From JAAYCU01 sp964401335 (GTDB taxonomy: Bacteria > Planctomycetota > Phycisphaerae > UBA1845 > PWPN01), in the NCBI GenBank assembly GCA_964401335.1, contig CAYNYK010000007.1:11854-75853 (forward strand): a stretch of DNA of 64,000 nt. The letters run 5' to 3'. Position 1 is the first letter of the stretch. The number at the start of each line of letters is the position of its first letter. Below, one piece after another: positions 25,818-35,038 of the stretch. Both the position numbers and the translations under genes were made by a program. The notes below the pieces were generated by a model. That model searched no databases. It had not been told where the DNA came from and saw nothing but the letters and a program-made list of their open reading frames with translations.

Positions 25818-25842
25818 CGATGCAGTCCTCGCCGGCCGAACC

Positions 25843-26475
25843 TTAAAGCTGAATACCCGCGAACGCCATGAAACCGATGGCCATCAGCCCGGTGATGATG
25901 AACGTAATCCCCAGACCGCGAAGGCCCGCCGGCACATTGCTGTAACGCATCCGCTCGCGAATAGCGGCCAGGGCCACGATGGCCAGGGCAAAACCCAGAC
26001 CGCTGCCAAACCCGAATACGGCACTCTCGCCCACACGGTAATCACGCTCGACCATGAACAAAGAGGCCCCCAGGATCGCGCAATTGACCGCGATCAGGGG
26101 CAGAAACACGCCCAGCGCACCATACAAGGCCGGGGCATAGCGGTCGATGACCATTTCCACCACCTGCACGGTGGCCGCGATCGTCCCGATGTAGCTGATA
26201 AACCCAAGGAAGGATAAATCGATAGAGGCCATCCTCGGCCCGACCACCGGCAACCAGGTCAGGGCTCCGCCCTTGAGTAGATAGTTGTAAACCAGGCAAT
26301 TCAACGGGCAGGTAATCGTCAACACGAAAACCACCGCCAGTCCCAACCCAACGGCGGTCTCCACTTTCCGGGAGACGGCCAGAAACGAACACATCCCCAA
26401 GAAAAAGGCCAAGGCCATGTTCTCGACGAAAATCGCCTTGATCGCCAGCGACAGATAGTGCTCGAGCTCGGGCAT
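25843..26475 (-). CDS. nqrE: Na+-NQR subunit E
   Basis: This 210-residue integral membrane protein has about six helices. Two conserved cysteines, in GMCSFLA and VNCAILG, bind the intramembrane iron site with NqrD. It sits four bases downstream of nqrD and 25 bases before nqrF. Confidence 0.96.
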   Translation of the reverse strand: MPELEHYLSLAIKAIFVENMALAFFLGMCSFLAVSRKVETAVGLGLAVVFVLTITCPLNCLVYNYLLKGGALTWLPVVGPRMASIDLSFLGFISYIGTIAATVQVVEMVIDRYAPALYGALGVFLPLIAVNCAILGASLFMVERDYRVGESAVFGFGSGLGFALAIVALAAIRERMRYSNVPAGLRGLGITFIITGLMAIGFMAFAGIQL

Positions 26476-26478
26476 GGC

Positions 26479-27102
26479 TTACTCCTTCTCCTGCTGATCA
26501 GGCTTCCAGGTGCGTAGCGCCCAGATGCACAAAGCAATGATGAAAAACGCCCCCGGCGAAAGCACCATTAATCCGTTGGGGTTATACCAGCCGCCCTCGG
26601 TCACCAGCTTCAGCACCGGGTAGCCGAACAGTGAGCCGCTGCCGAGCAACTCACGGAAAAACGCGGTCACCAGTAACACCAGATCGTAGCCCAGAGCGTT
26701 GCCCACGCCGTCGAAAAAGCTTTCCAACGGCGGGTTCTGCATGGCGAAGGCCTCCGCCCGCCCCATGAGGATACAATTGGTGATAATCAACCCGACGAAC
26801 ACGGACAACTGCTTGCTGATGTTGAACAAATAAGCCTTGAGAATCTGATCGGTGATAATCACCAGCGAGGCGATGACCGCCAGTTGAAAAATGATCCGCA
26901 CGTTCGGGGGGACGTAATTACGCAGAGCGCTGACCGTCAAATTGGAAAGGGCCAGCACGCAAGTCAGCGCCACCGACATGACGAGGGCGGTTTTCATCTG
27001 GGTGGTCACGGCCAGCGCCGAACAGATACCCAACACCTGCAGGGCGATGGGATTATTATTCCACAGCGGATCGAGCAGAATCTGTCTCTGTTTACGGGTC
27101 AT
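26479..27102 (-). CDS. nqrD: Na+-NQR subunit D
   Basis: The 207-residue protein is the pseudo-symmetric partner of NqrE, with Cys in GICSALA and TNCILMG for the shared iron. It starts four bases inside the nqrC end. The N-terminus KQRQILLDPLWNNNPIALQVLG is typical of NqrD and separates it from RnfE. Confidence 0.96.
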   Translation of the reverse strand: MTRKQRQILLDPLWNNNPIALQVLGICSALAVTTQMKTALVMSVALTCVLALSNLTVSALRNYVPPNVRIIFQLAVIASLVIITDQILKAYLFNISKQLSVFVGLIITNCILMGRAEAFAMQNPPLESFFDGVGNALGYDLVLLVTAFFRELLGSGSLFGYPVLKLVTEGGWYNPNGLMVLSPGAFFIIALCIWALRTWKPDQQEKE

Positions 27103-27887
27103 GACGCAGCCCTCCGCGATTCACGCAATTTCTTGAGATACGGGCCAAACCCGTTCTCCCCAAACCAGAACTCAACCGTATGGCTGACGCCTCGGCTGGT
27201 GATGGTCGCCCCGCTGAGGCCGTCCACCTTGTGCGGGGCTTCCTCAACCGGGCCGGCCCGTCCTTTGATAACCTCGAGCTTTACCTCCCCCGCTTGATCG
27301 TAGATTTTTCGTCCCGGCCAGTGGGCTTTCCACGTCGGGTTATCCACCTCACCACCCAGTCCGGGGGTCTCTCCATGCTGATAAAAGGTAAGGCCCCGGA
27401 CGGTGTTGCCGTCGGCGTCCACGGCGATGAAACCGTACATCGTCGACCATAACCCCTTACCCATGATCGGCAGCACGACCTCGTTCAGGTCGCCGTCCTT
27501 CATGACTTTGAACACCAGGGCGCGGGTCGGTATCCGTTGGACTTGGGCCGCGTTCGGCGGGGCCGGTTTGCTGCGTTGCGGATTTTTCATCTCCGCTTCC
27601 GGATCGAAGGTGGCCGGGTCGATATCCGTTTCCGCGCCGGTGGCCAGCTCGACAACCACCGGCTGGATCCGCTCCTTGAAGATTTGCGCGATTTGCTCCC
27701 GTCCCTGGCGTTGACCGGGCTCCAGCAGTCCGGCGGCCAAAAGCACGTTTACCTGCCGATCGAGCTGCGCATTCTGCTCCTGCCGGGGCTTGAGGCTCAC
27801 CGCCGCGCTCGAAACCAGCAACGAACACACCACGCATACCGCGCAGGAAAAACCAATAACGTAGGGAACACTATAGGGTCGCCGCAT
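27099..27887 (-). CDS. nqrC: Na+-NQR subunit C (covalent FMN)
   Basis: The 262-residue protein has one N-terminal membrane helix (VPYVIGFSCAVCVVCSLLV) and a periplasmic FMN-binding domain. The flavinylation motif DGLSGATITS holds the acceptor Thr (about residue 228), which ApbE would modify. The start at 27887 overlaps the nqrB end by 17 bp; the frame extends to 27947 without need. Confidence 0.95.
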   Translation of the reverse strand: MRRPYSVPYVIGFSCAVCVVCSLLVSSAAVSLKPRQEQNAQLDRQVNVLLAAGLLEPGQRQGREQIAQIFKERIQPVVVELATGAETDIDPATFDPEAEMKNPQRSKPAPPNAAQVQRIPTRALVFKVMKDGDLNEVVLPIMGKGLWSTMYGFIAVDADGNTVRGLTFYQHGETPGLGGEVDNPTWKAHWPGRKIYDQAGEVKLEVIKGRAGPVEEAPHKVDGLSGATITSRGVSHTVEFWFGENGFGPYLKKLRESRRAAS

Positions 27888-29091
27888 TCCTCGCCAACCT
27901 TCGCTTGATATTTGCCCGCACCACATAGTGATCAATGAGCGGGGCAAATACGTTCATAAACAAAATCGCCAGCATCATCCCTTCCGGATAGGCAGGGTTC
28001 ACCACCCGGATCAGAATGGCCATTACGCCGATTAAAAAACCGTAAATATATTTGCCGGTCTCCGACTGAGCCGAGGAAACCGGATCGGTCGCCATGAAGA
28101 CCGCCCCGAACGCCCAGCCGCCGAGCACAAAATGCCACCAGAACGGCACGGCAAAGTAAGGATTTCCGACTCTACCGGCCAGCGCGTTCAGCAGAAGCGT
28201 GGTCAGCAACGATCCGGCCAGCAGTGACACCATGGTCCGCCACGAACCCACCTGCGTCACGATCAGCAACACCGCTCCCAGCAGACAGAAAAGCGTGGAT
28301 GTTTCGCCCATACTGCCGGGGATGAAGCCCAGAAAGGCATCCCACCATGACCACGAACTGTGCATCAAGGCCTCTCTGCCGCCGACCATTGCCTGGGCCA
28401 TCAGCGTCGGCCCGCTGTAACCGTCCACCGCCACCCACACCGCATCGCCGGAAATTTCCGCGGGATACGCAAAAAACAGAAACACCCGGGTCACCAGGGC
28501 CGGATTGAAAATGTTCATGCCCGTCCCCCCGAAAACCTCCTTGCCCAGCAACACCCCAAACGCGGTACCGAGGGCAACCTGCCATAACGGAATGGTCGGC
28601 GGAAGGATCAGCGGGATCAGAAAACCGGTGACGAAAAACCCTTCGTTGACCTCGTGGCGGCGGACGATGGCAAACAATACCTCGATCGCACCACCGGCCG
28701 CGAACGTCACGATAAAAACAGGAAGAAAATACAACCCGCCATGCATCAGGCAGGACCAGAAACTATCCGGCGAGAAGGTCAACCCCAACCAGTTGACGAC
28801 ATCCGCCCTCCAGCCCTCCGGAGTCATTCCCATACGCGCCAGGGCCGCATTCGCCTGGTATCCCGTGTTATACAAGGCCATGAAAACACAAGGCATGAGG
28901 GCCACCACCACGATGCCCATCATCCGTTTCAGATCCAACCCGTCGCGCACGTGTGGAGCGGTCCGGGTCACCTTGGCCGGCGAAAAAAACAGCGTGTCCA
29001 CCGCCTCGAACAACGGATGCATTCGAGCCAGCGGCCGACCTTCCTTGAAATGTTTCTCCTGACTGTCCAGGAGTTTACGTAAAAGCCTCAT
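27871..29091 (-). CDS. nqrB: Na+-NQR subunit B (covalent FMN, Na+ channel)
   Basis: The 406-residue polytopic subunit contains the FMN-attachment segment VDGYSGPTLMAQA with acceptor Thr near residue 229. This differs slightly from the usual SGAT because Ala is Pro. Other family blocks include EVNEGFFVTGFLIPLILPPTIPLW and FGGTGMNIFNPAL. The ATG overlaps the nqrA stop by four bases. NqrB carries the Na+ path and quinone site. Confidence 0.96.
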   Translation of the reverse strand: MRLLRKLLDSQEKHFKEGRPLARMHPLFEAVDTLFFSPAKVTRTAPHVRDGLDLKRMMGIVVVALMPCVFMALYNTGYQANAALARMGMTPEGWRADVVNWLGLTFSPDSFWSCLMHGGLYFLPVFIVTFAAGGAIEVLFAIVRRHEVNEGFFVTGFLIPLILPPTIPLWQVALGTAFGVLLGKEVFGGTGMNIFNPALVTRVFLFFAYPAEISGDAVWVAVDGYSGPTLMAQAMVGGREALMHSSWSWWDAFLGFIPGSMGETSTLFCLLGAVLLIVTQVGSWRTMVSLLAGSLLTTLLLNALAGRVGNPYFAVPFWWHFVLGGWAFGAVFMATDPVSSAQSETGKYIYGFLIGVMAILIRVVNPAYPEGMMLAILFMNVFAPLIDHYVVRANIKRRLARNAATL

Positions 29092-30473
29092 GACCCTTCT
29101 CTCAGAATCGTATCTAGATTTTCGCGCAAAATCGGGCCGTAGTCGTTCTTGCCCGGACAGACAAACGAACACAAGGCAAGATCTTCCTCTTCCAACTCCA
29201 AGCACCCGAGCTGCTCGGCCCGCTCGATATCGCCGGCCACCAGACTCTTGAGCAAAAAGGTCGGCTCGATATCGAAAGGCATCACCCGCTCGTACATACC
29301 GATGGGGACAATCGCCCGCGTGGAGCCGTGGGTGTTGGTCGAAAAGGCAAATTTCCTTCCGTTACGCATAAAACCGGACGCGAAAGCCCGAATAATCGAA
29401 AATGTGTTCCGGCCTAACTGCAGCCAGGCCAGGAAACTGCGCTCACGCCCTTCCTGAAGAGCGGTAACCTGAAAATGGTAACGTCCCAAGAAACCGAACA
29501 CCTCGCCCATCGCGGTCCGGCCGGAAAAAACCGAGCCGGATATGACCCGATTCTCGACCGGCTCAAGTTCGCCAGCCAGCAACTCGACCAACGATGCGCC
29601 AATCCGGGTGCGCAACAATCGCGGGTTTGTCACCGTCGGACCGCCCAACGCGATCACCCGCTGAACGTCCAACCGTCCGGTCGTGAACAACCGTCCAAAC
29701 GCAAACACGTCCTGATAGTTCAGATACCAGACCGTCTTGTGAGCGCTGACCGGATCAAGCAGATGAATATGCAGCCCGACCGTGCCGTAGGGATGCTTAC
29801 CCTCGAATTCCTCGGTCACAATCCGCTCATGGGCCGGCGCCTTTACCGCCGAACCGGTATGCTTACAGAGGAAGACCTTTCCTTCGGTGAGTTTCGTCAA
29901 CAAACGCAGCCCGCTGTCGAAATCGTCTTCCCGCCCGCGATAAACCACATCGACCGAGGCGGCCAGCGGGTTGCTGTCCACCGCGGTGATGAATATCGAA
30001 TGGGGTTTACCCTGCGGATCAGCGACGCGTCCGAAAGGCCGGGCGCGCAGAGCGGTCCATAGACCCGATTCGATCAGCAGCCCGCGAATTTCCTCACCGT
30101 TGAGTTCAGCGAAGGATTTGCCCTTGAATGACTGAAAAGGCTGAAAATCATCATCGGAGGGTTTCCCATTGACTTCACCTTCCGTCAGTTCAATAACCAC
30201 CGACTGAAAAGCTCGCCGCTCGCCCCGATGAATGGCGACCACCTTGCCCGCGGCCGGCGCGGTGTAGAGGACACCCGGCATTTTCTTGTCTTCAAAAAGG
30301 ACTTGCCCGCGTTTCACCGGATCGCCGACCGCCACCAGGAAACGCGGCTTCATATTCACATAATCATCCGCAAGCAAGGCCACGCGATGCACCGGGCGAG
30401 CCTCGTCTATTTCCTGGCGAGGTTCACCGGTAATCGGTAAATTCAATCCTTTCGTTATCTCATGAACCGACAT
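29088..30473 (-). CDS. nqrA: Na+-NQR subunit A
   Basis: The 461-residue cytoplasmic subunit opens the operon. It begins EITKGLNLPITGEP, and includes GDPVKRGQVLFEDKK and TAPAAGKVVAIHRGERR (lipoyl-like domain), and late CPGKNDYGPILRENLDTI. It has no redox cofactor but is needed for assembly and quinone binding. AAAGG lies about eight bases before the ATG. Confidence 0.96.
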   Translation of the reverse strand: MSVHEITKGLNLPITGEPRQEIDEARPVHRVALLADDYVNMKPRFLVAVGDPVKRGQVLFEDKKMPGVLYTAPAAGKVVAIHRGERRAFQSVVIELTEGEVNGKPSDDDFQPFQSFKGKSFAELNGEEIRGLLIESGLWTALRARPFGRVADPQGKPHSIFITAVDSNPLAASVDVVYRGREDDFDSGLRLLTKLTEGKVFLCKHTGSAVKAPAHERIVTEEFEGKHPYGTVGLHIHLLDPVSAHKTVWYLNYQDVFAFGRLFTTGRLDVQRVIALGGPTVTNPRLLRTRIGASLVELLAGELEPVENRVISGSVFSGRTAMGEVFGFLGRYHFQVTALQEGRERSFLAWLQLGRNTFSIIRAFASGFMRNGRKFAFSTNTHGSTRAIVPIGMYERVMPFDIEPTFLLKSLVAGDIERAEQLGCLELEEEDLALCSFVCPGKNDYGPILRENLDTILREGS

Positions 30474-30500
30474 AGGGAACCTTTGTTAAATTTTTCACAT

Positions 30501-30506
30501 ATTATA
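30501..30506 (-). promoter_or_regulatory. Candidate -10 box for the nqr operon
   Basis: A perfect TATAAT on the minus strand lies 28 bp upstream of the nqrA ATG. The nearest good -35 (TTGACG at 30529-30534) is 22 bp away, longer than usual, so the pairing is uncertain. Confidence 0.4.
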
Positions 30507-30790
30507 GTCATGCCTATCCCATCCGGGTCGTCAATCGCACTTATCCATCCAACGTATCCCCCCACGCGCCTTCAGAGTGGGATGAGACGGCGATGGGGTT
30601 AAAAGCCGGTATTGTGGCGACATTCAGCCAAGTTCGCAAATGCGTCGTCCCACAAACGGGAGATAGAACAAAAGATGCCTACCACTACGCCGTAAAAATA
30701 TAAGCTATCAAAGAAAATCGTGATTCCGTAGGGATGCCTTTTCTGGTATTCGCGCGTTGTCAATGGTCTCCGAGCGGATCAGAGGGGACT

Positions 30791-30829
30791 AAAAAACAAC
30801 CGGCCCCATCTCGACGGATGGGGCCGGTT
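30791..30829 (-). terminator. Rho-independent terminator of the flagellin cluster
   Basis: On the minus strand a perfect 13-bp stem (AACCGGCCCCATC at 30817-30829 with its complement at 30798-30810, six-base loop) is followed by a T-run (complement of AAAAAA at 30791-30796). It lies about 40 bp after the first flagellin stop and ends the flagellar transcript before the nqr promoter. Confidence 0.9.
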
Positions 30830-30868
30830 GAGGAAGACACCTTCAATTCAAGTCGTTAGGACGACGGC

Positions 30869-32293
30869 TTATTGCAGCAGTGAGAGTGCAAACTGCGGCA
30901 TCGAGTTGGCGATACCGAGGACTGAGGTTGTACTCTGCACCAGCACCTGCGCTCGGGTCAGGGCGGCGGTTTCCACGGCGAAGTCGGCGTCGCGAATGCT
31001 CGATTCGGCGGCGGTGACGTTTTCAAGGGCCACCTGTTGGCTGTTAATGTTTGTTTCGATCTGGTTGGCCTGCAATCCGCCCAGTCGGCCGCGAAGTACG
31101 GACACTTGAGAAATCGCTTCTTCGAGAATTTCCTCGGCCCGCTGGTAATGTCCGCCAATTACCGAATTGGAACCGGCACTCTTAATCGTATTCAGGTATC
31201 CCACGACCGGTCCACCCAGATTACTGGTCGCCACCGACGGAATGCCGATGGAGACTTGACCGTTGGCGTTGACCGTCGGCCCGATCTGGAAAATCGCCCC
31301 GCCACCCGTGATATCGAACGAGGTGGAACCAAGGGCCGTCCCAAAGGCGGCCGTCAGATTTAGTTGCAGGTCCAGCCCGTTCGATCGCAACGAGGAAACC
31401 AACCCCTTCGTCGAGGCGGTTTGTCCATTGATCAGCACACCGGCATCCTGTCCATAATCCAGGGAGGTTGATCCGGTGCCGACGATAAAACTTCCGTCAA
31501 TCGGCTTGACGGAAACGAAGGCATCCGAGCCGTAATCCTGGCTGTTAATAAGAATCACGGTCGTCGAGCCGGTCCCGCTGATGGTGGCGGAAACGCCGGT
31601 GGTCAGGGAGTTGGCGTTGATCGCCTTAACCACCGCCGAGGCCCCGGTACCGGCCGCGAAAGACAATACCTCGATACCCTTCTGACCCGACAGTTCAATG
31701 GTGACGTTACTGGAACCAATAGCACTTCCGGTAAATGCCACCTGCGCGGTCTGGGCCGATTGGACGACCTCCACGACGACGGAGGCTGTACCGCTCGGGG
31801 GGACACGGGCCCCAAAGATGCGCGCGGCACCGATCGCGGATGAAACCAGCCCGCTGACGCTGTACTCGAAATTACCGTTGATCAGCTTTTCGCCGCCAAA
31901 TTGCGTGGTGTTGGCGATGCGGTCGATAGCTTCGAGAATGGAATCAATCTGCAACTGATCGGCTTGAAGCTCATCACCGCCTATGGCTCCTTCGTTGGCC
32001 GCGTGATTGATCAACGCGCGCAAATCAATCAGCAGAGAGGACACCTCATTCAAGGCGCCTTCCGCGGTTGAAATAACATTGATGGCGCGCTGTGAGTTAT
32101 CGATGGCTTGGCTAATGCCCGTTATCTCGCTCCGTAAAGTCTCCGAAGCGATCAAACCGGCCGGATCATCGCTTCCGCGATTGATCCGCAAACCGGTACT
32201 CAATCGTTCGAGGCGTGTGTTTAAGTCCGTCTGGTTGGCAATTAAGCGGTGTACGGACTGAAGCGAGGCGACGTTGGTATTGATACGACTCAT
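30869..32293 (-). CDS. fliC: Flagellin (copy 1)
   Basis: This is a structural protein of the flagellar filament. The 474-residue protein has conserved D0/D1 ends: MSRINTNVASL, LERLSTGLRINRGSDDPAGL, and the C-terminal SSIRDADFAVETAALTRAQ followed by VLVQSTTSVLGIANSMPQ. The middle about 200 residues form a variable domain with Flagellin_IN-like strands and DYGSDAFVSV and DYGQDAGV motifs, also present in copies 2 and 3. GGAGG precedes the ATG by six bases. It is the last gene of the flagellar block; a leader of about 560 bp separates it from copy 2. Confidence 0.95.
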   Translation of the reverse strand: MSRINTNVASLQSVHRLIANQTDLNTRLERLSTGLRINRGSDDPAGLIASETLRSEITGISQAIDNSQRAINVISTAEGALNEVSSLLIDLRALINHAANEGAIGGDELQADQLQIDSILEAIDRIANTTQFGGEKLINGNFEYSVSGLVSSAIGAARIFGARVPPSGTASVVVEVVQSAQTAQVAFTGSAIGSSNVTIELSGQKGIEVLSFAAGTGASAVVKAINANSLTTGVSATISGTGSTTVILINSQDYGSDAFVSVKPIDGSFIVGTGSTSLDYGQDAGVLINGQTASTKGLVSSLRSNGLDLQLNLTAAFGTALGSTSFDITGGGAIFQIGPTVNANGQVSIGIPSVATSNLGGPVVGYLNTIKSAGSNSVIGGHYQRAEEILEEAISQVSVLRGRLGGLQANQIETNINSQQVALENVTAAESSIRDADFAVETAALTRAQVLVQSTTSVLGIANSMPQFALSLLQ

Positions 32294-32851
32294 GGTATCC
32301 TCCCTGACTATCGGGGCAAGTTTTCCTTACCTTGCGCCCGCGGGAACACGGCCTTGCGTTCCCCCGCCGGGCCTGATGAAACCCGGCACTTTTCAACCCG
32401 ACCCGCCGGCAGCGATTTCCACCGCCCCTCACGGGATGCACTCGCCATCGCTTCGACGATCGCGAGGCCCAAACTGGCCGCCGATCCTCCGGATCGACAT
32501 CTCACCTTTGCAGTGAGCCCACGCCGTTGGTATCGTCTGCCATCCGCCTTGGCGACCTGCGGCGTTTGCGCTTCCACCCCTCCTTCCTCTTCACTTTTTA
32601 TGCATCCGGGATTTCGACACGTTCACCGGATGGTCTTTAGTTATAAATTCCCGGACCGACATTTTTATATATATCGGACCTTTGTCAGACTCCGGGGGGG
32701 GTCAAAAATCGGCCTCCAACCCACACGTTATACCGTCCATAAAATGGCCGGACTCCCGATATGGATCAGGAGCCCGGCCGCGAAAAGCGTGTTGGTTTCC
32801 GCGGCCTGACCTTCTATAAGTCGGTCAGCCGCGAACGAAACTGAACTTCCA
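32294..32851. other. Flagellin 1 leader / intergenic region
   Basis: There is no convincing gene. A minus-strand hairpin, CGATCC-GGA-GGATCG at 32482-32496, about 190 nt upstream of the flagellin ATG has a GGA loop of the kind CsrA binds. Near the copy 2 end, CTGACC and GGTCAG (32806-32828) form a weak hairpin without a T-run. An open minus frame starting at GTG 32577 is touched by AGGAGG directly, which is too close to be a ribosome site. Confidence 0.5.
32482..32496 (-). promoter_or_regulatory. Hairpin with GGA loop, candidate CsrA site (flagellin 1 leader)
   Basis: A perfect 6-bp stem (CGATCC/GGATCG) presents GGA in the apical loop on the minus strand. CsrA prefers GGA in hairpin loops, and csrA and fliW lie in the same gene block. 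Binding is inferred. Confidence 0.4.
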
Positions 32852-34294
32852 TTATCCGAGCAAAGCCAGAACATTTTGTGGCGCCCGGTTGGCCAACTGC
32901 AAGCTGGCGGTGCCGGCCTGAACCAGAATCTGGGCCCGTGTAAGATTGCTGGTTTCCTGAGCGAAATCGGCATCCCGAATAGCGCTCTGGGCCGCCGTTG
33001 TGTTTTCCAAGGCCACCTGCAATGAGTTGATAGTCGGTGCCAGGGTATTCTTCTGGAAAGACCCTAAGCGCCCGCGTAAGCTGGAGATACTCTTGCTCGA
33101 CTCGCGGATGATCCGCTGGGCGGTGGCAAAGTTCTTGGACGATAGATCGTTAGCCGCCCCGCTGGCCAGCGAGGAGAGATAACCGATATCGCCCTTGCCC
33201 AGACTGCCGGTATTGACGCTCTGAATTCCGATACTGGCCAAACCGTTGATCCCGACCGTCGGAGCAATGCTGAAATCGGCCCCGCCGCCGGTAATTGTAA
33301 AGGTCTTGGTGGCCGTTAATTGCGTCGCGAATGCGGAACTCAAGGTCATATCCACGCTCAAGGCCGAGGTTCGCAGAGAGACATCGAGGCCTTTGGTCAC
33401 GGCAGTGGATCCGTTGATCTCTACGCCGGCGTCCTGCCCATAATCCTTGGTCGAGCTGGTACCGCCGGTCACGGTAAAGGTGCCGGAAATCGCCTCGACG
33501 GACACAAACGCATCGCTGCCATAATCCACGCTGTTGAATTTGACGGCAGCGGTTGAACCCGCGCCACTGAGAGAAGCGGAAACACCGGTCAACTCCTTGG
33601 ATTGATTAACCGCCGCGATCACCGCGGAAACACTGGTCCCGGAGGCAAAACTGAGCAACTCCGTACCGTATTTACCGCCGATCTGAAGGGTCGTGACCCC
33701 TGAGCCGGTAGCCGAGCCCGAATAAATGAGTTGAGCGGTCAGGGCGGATTGGGTCATTTTGATGGTTACCGAGCGGCTGCCGCCTTCAGGAATACGCGCA
33801 CTGTTGATCTTGAGATGCGTAACGGCCGAGGCGGTGGCCCCCGTGGTCACTCCGGACGTCGAGTAATCCAATTCGCCGTTCAACAGTTTCTTGCCGTTAA
33901 ATTCGGAGGAATTGGCGATTCGGTTGATCGAGTCCAGGATGGAGTCGATCTGGAGCTGGTTGGCGGCTACTTCCTCATCGCTCAGACCAGCCGTATTCGC
34001 GGCGTGGTCCACCAGGTCCTCCAACTCGATCAGCAGGGAGTTGATTTCCTGGAGGGAGCCTTCGGTGACCGCGATGATCTGATCGGCCCGGTTGGCATTG
34101 TCCATCGCCGCCTCGATCGCGGTCAATTCGCTGCGGAGGTTTTCGGACGCAATCAAACCGGCGGGATCATCCTTGCCGCTGTTGATCCGCAAACCGGTGC
34201 TTAACCGCGTCAGCGATTGGTTAAGCGTTGTGTTGTTCTTTTCCAGAATACGCGCGGCCACAATCGACGGTACATTTGTGTTGATTCGACTCAT
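32852..34294 (-). CDS. fliC: Flagellin (copy 2)
   Basis: The 480-residue flagellin has D0/D1 ends MSRINTNVPSIVAARILEKNN, LTRLSTGLRINSGKDDPAGL and AIRDADFAQETSNLTRAQIL, VQAGTASLQLANRAP. The middle domain carries Flagellin_IN-type repeats (YGTELLSFASGTSVSAVIAA, then DYGSDAFVSVEAISG and DYGQDAGVEINGS). The start at 34294 has GAGGAGG eight bases upstream; the frame runs to 34345 without support. It is clearly diverged from copies 1 and 3 in the centre, so the filament may be built from several flagellins. Confidence 0.95.
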   Translation of the reverse strand: MSRINTNVPSIVAARILEKNNTTLNQSLTRLSTGLRINSGKDDPAGLIASENLRSELTAIEAAMDNANRADQIIAVTEGSLQEINSLLIELEDLVDHAANTAGLSDEEVAANQLQIDSILDSINRIANSSEFNGKKLLNGELDYSTSGVTTGATASAVTHLKINSARIPEGGSRSVTIKMTQSALTAQLIYSGSATGSGVTTLQIGGKYGTELLSFASGTSVSAVIAAVNQSKELTGVSASLSGAGSTAAVKFNSVDYGSDAFVSVEAISGTFTVTGGTSSTKDYGQDAGVEINGSTAVTKGLDVSLRTSALSVDMTLSSAFATQLTATKTFTITGGGADFSIAPTVGINGLASIGIQSVNTGSLGKGDIGYLSSLASGAANDLSSKNFATAQRIIRESSKSISSLRGRLGSFQKNTLAPTINSLQVALENTTAAQSAIRDADFAQETSNLTRAQILVQAGTASLQLANRAPQNVLALLG

Positions 34295-34530
34295 CTTACG
34301 TGCCTCCTCATCACCGCGATCGCGCCGCCTGGGCCCTGCCCACATCGGGCGGATCGTCGGAGTGCGGCGTAGCCCTCCATCGGAACCATGCCGCAGGCTC
34401 GTCTGTATATTGCTTTTCCTCTGCCGGTTTCCGGTGATGCGGAACGCCCCGCATTACCCCGCCGACACCTGTTAACTGCTTGGTCGTTACTTCCCTGTGC
34501 AAACCCCTGAAGACCTGACCACGACCTCGT

Positions 34531-34638
34531 TCAGCTGCTACGCAGGCGCGGCCTGACGATCACAGGCTTCACCGATCCTTCGGTGACGCTGCACGCATCG
34601 ACTTTGCGGACAAGCCCCTTTAATTTTCCTGGGCGCAT
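34531..34638 (-). CDS. Short ORF (35 aa) in the flagellin 2 leader
   Basis: The ATG at 34638 follows AAGGAG with a five-base gap, the best ribosome site in this region. It opens a 35-codon basic peptide (MRPGKLKGLVRKVDACSVTE, then a KPVIVRPRLR end). The stop lies 236 bp before flagellin 2. The candidate CsrA hairpin (34569-34586) is inside the frame. It may be a leader peptide coupling translation to regulation, or a small flagellar protein. No family recognised. Confidence 0.45.
   Translation of the reverse strand: MRPGKLKGLVRKVDACSVTEGSVKPVIVRPRLRSS
34569..34586 (-). promoter_or_regulatory. Hairpin with AGGA loop, candidate CsrA site (flagellin 2 leader)
   Basis: On the minus strand TCACCGA-AGGA-TCGGTGA forms a perfect 7-bp stem with AGGA in the loop, about 275 nt upstream of flagellin 2. 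More GGA motifs follow in the same leader (CAGGGAAG, CCGGAAACCGG, GATGGAGGG, and the Shine-Dalgarno GAGGAGG). Confidence 0.45.
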
Positions 34639-34979
34639 CTAATCTCCTTATAAAAACGGGACTTGCAGGTTTCCGGACATAGGGTTGTCTGATAATTTTT
34701 CCAGGTGGATTCGCGGGAAACCGCCATGGCTTTTATTGGACAAGCGGGGCAAGGACCGATCATCCGAGCATCGAAAAATTTTTGAGAGCCGGAGCATTAT
34801 CTGGTCAATGGTCAACGGTTTTTCCGTAATCAAAGGGCTTTATCAGAACATAAAAAGAACCCATAACAGGCGGCTTGATCGACCCACAGCCGGTCACCTC
34901 CACCTCTGTTGACTCGTGCGAATTAATCCCGACGCGAACAGATTTCCGCTGGTCGACGGGTTATCGGAAAACTAAACGA
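34639..34979. other. Intergenic region upstream of the flagellin 2 leader ORF
   Basis: No gene supported. It should contain the promoter for the 35-aa ORF and flagellin 2, but I found no convincing sigma-28, sigma-54 or sigma-70 boxes. Confidence 0.4.
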
Positions 34980-35009
34980 CAAGGGCCGATTCTCGCGAAC
35001 CGGCCCTTG
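34980..35009 (-). terminator. Terminator-like hairpin after flagellin 3
   Basis: CAAGGGCCG and CGGCCCTTG pair perfectly, and the stem extends inward (GTTC with GAAT) around a GCGA loop. On the minus strand it is followed by TCGTTTAGTTTT, a weak T-rich tract, about 30 bp after the flagellin 3 stop. Confidence 0.65.
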
Positions 35010-35038
35010 CCCAAAAAACGTTAGCCACAACCTTTGGT

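Noticed and set aside
32308..32577. 89-codon frame in the flagellin 1 leader
   Set aside because: AGGAGG touches the GTG start with almost no spacing, and the sequence is Arg/Gly/Ser-rich without protein-like character.
34531..34640. Cyclic-di-GMP-I riboswitch in the flagellin 2 leader (GCAAAG motif, stems)
   Set aside because: The order and spacing of GCAAA, GNRA loop and receptor do not fit the family; the segment is better explained as a small ORF with a hairpin. A covariance-model search would settle it.
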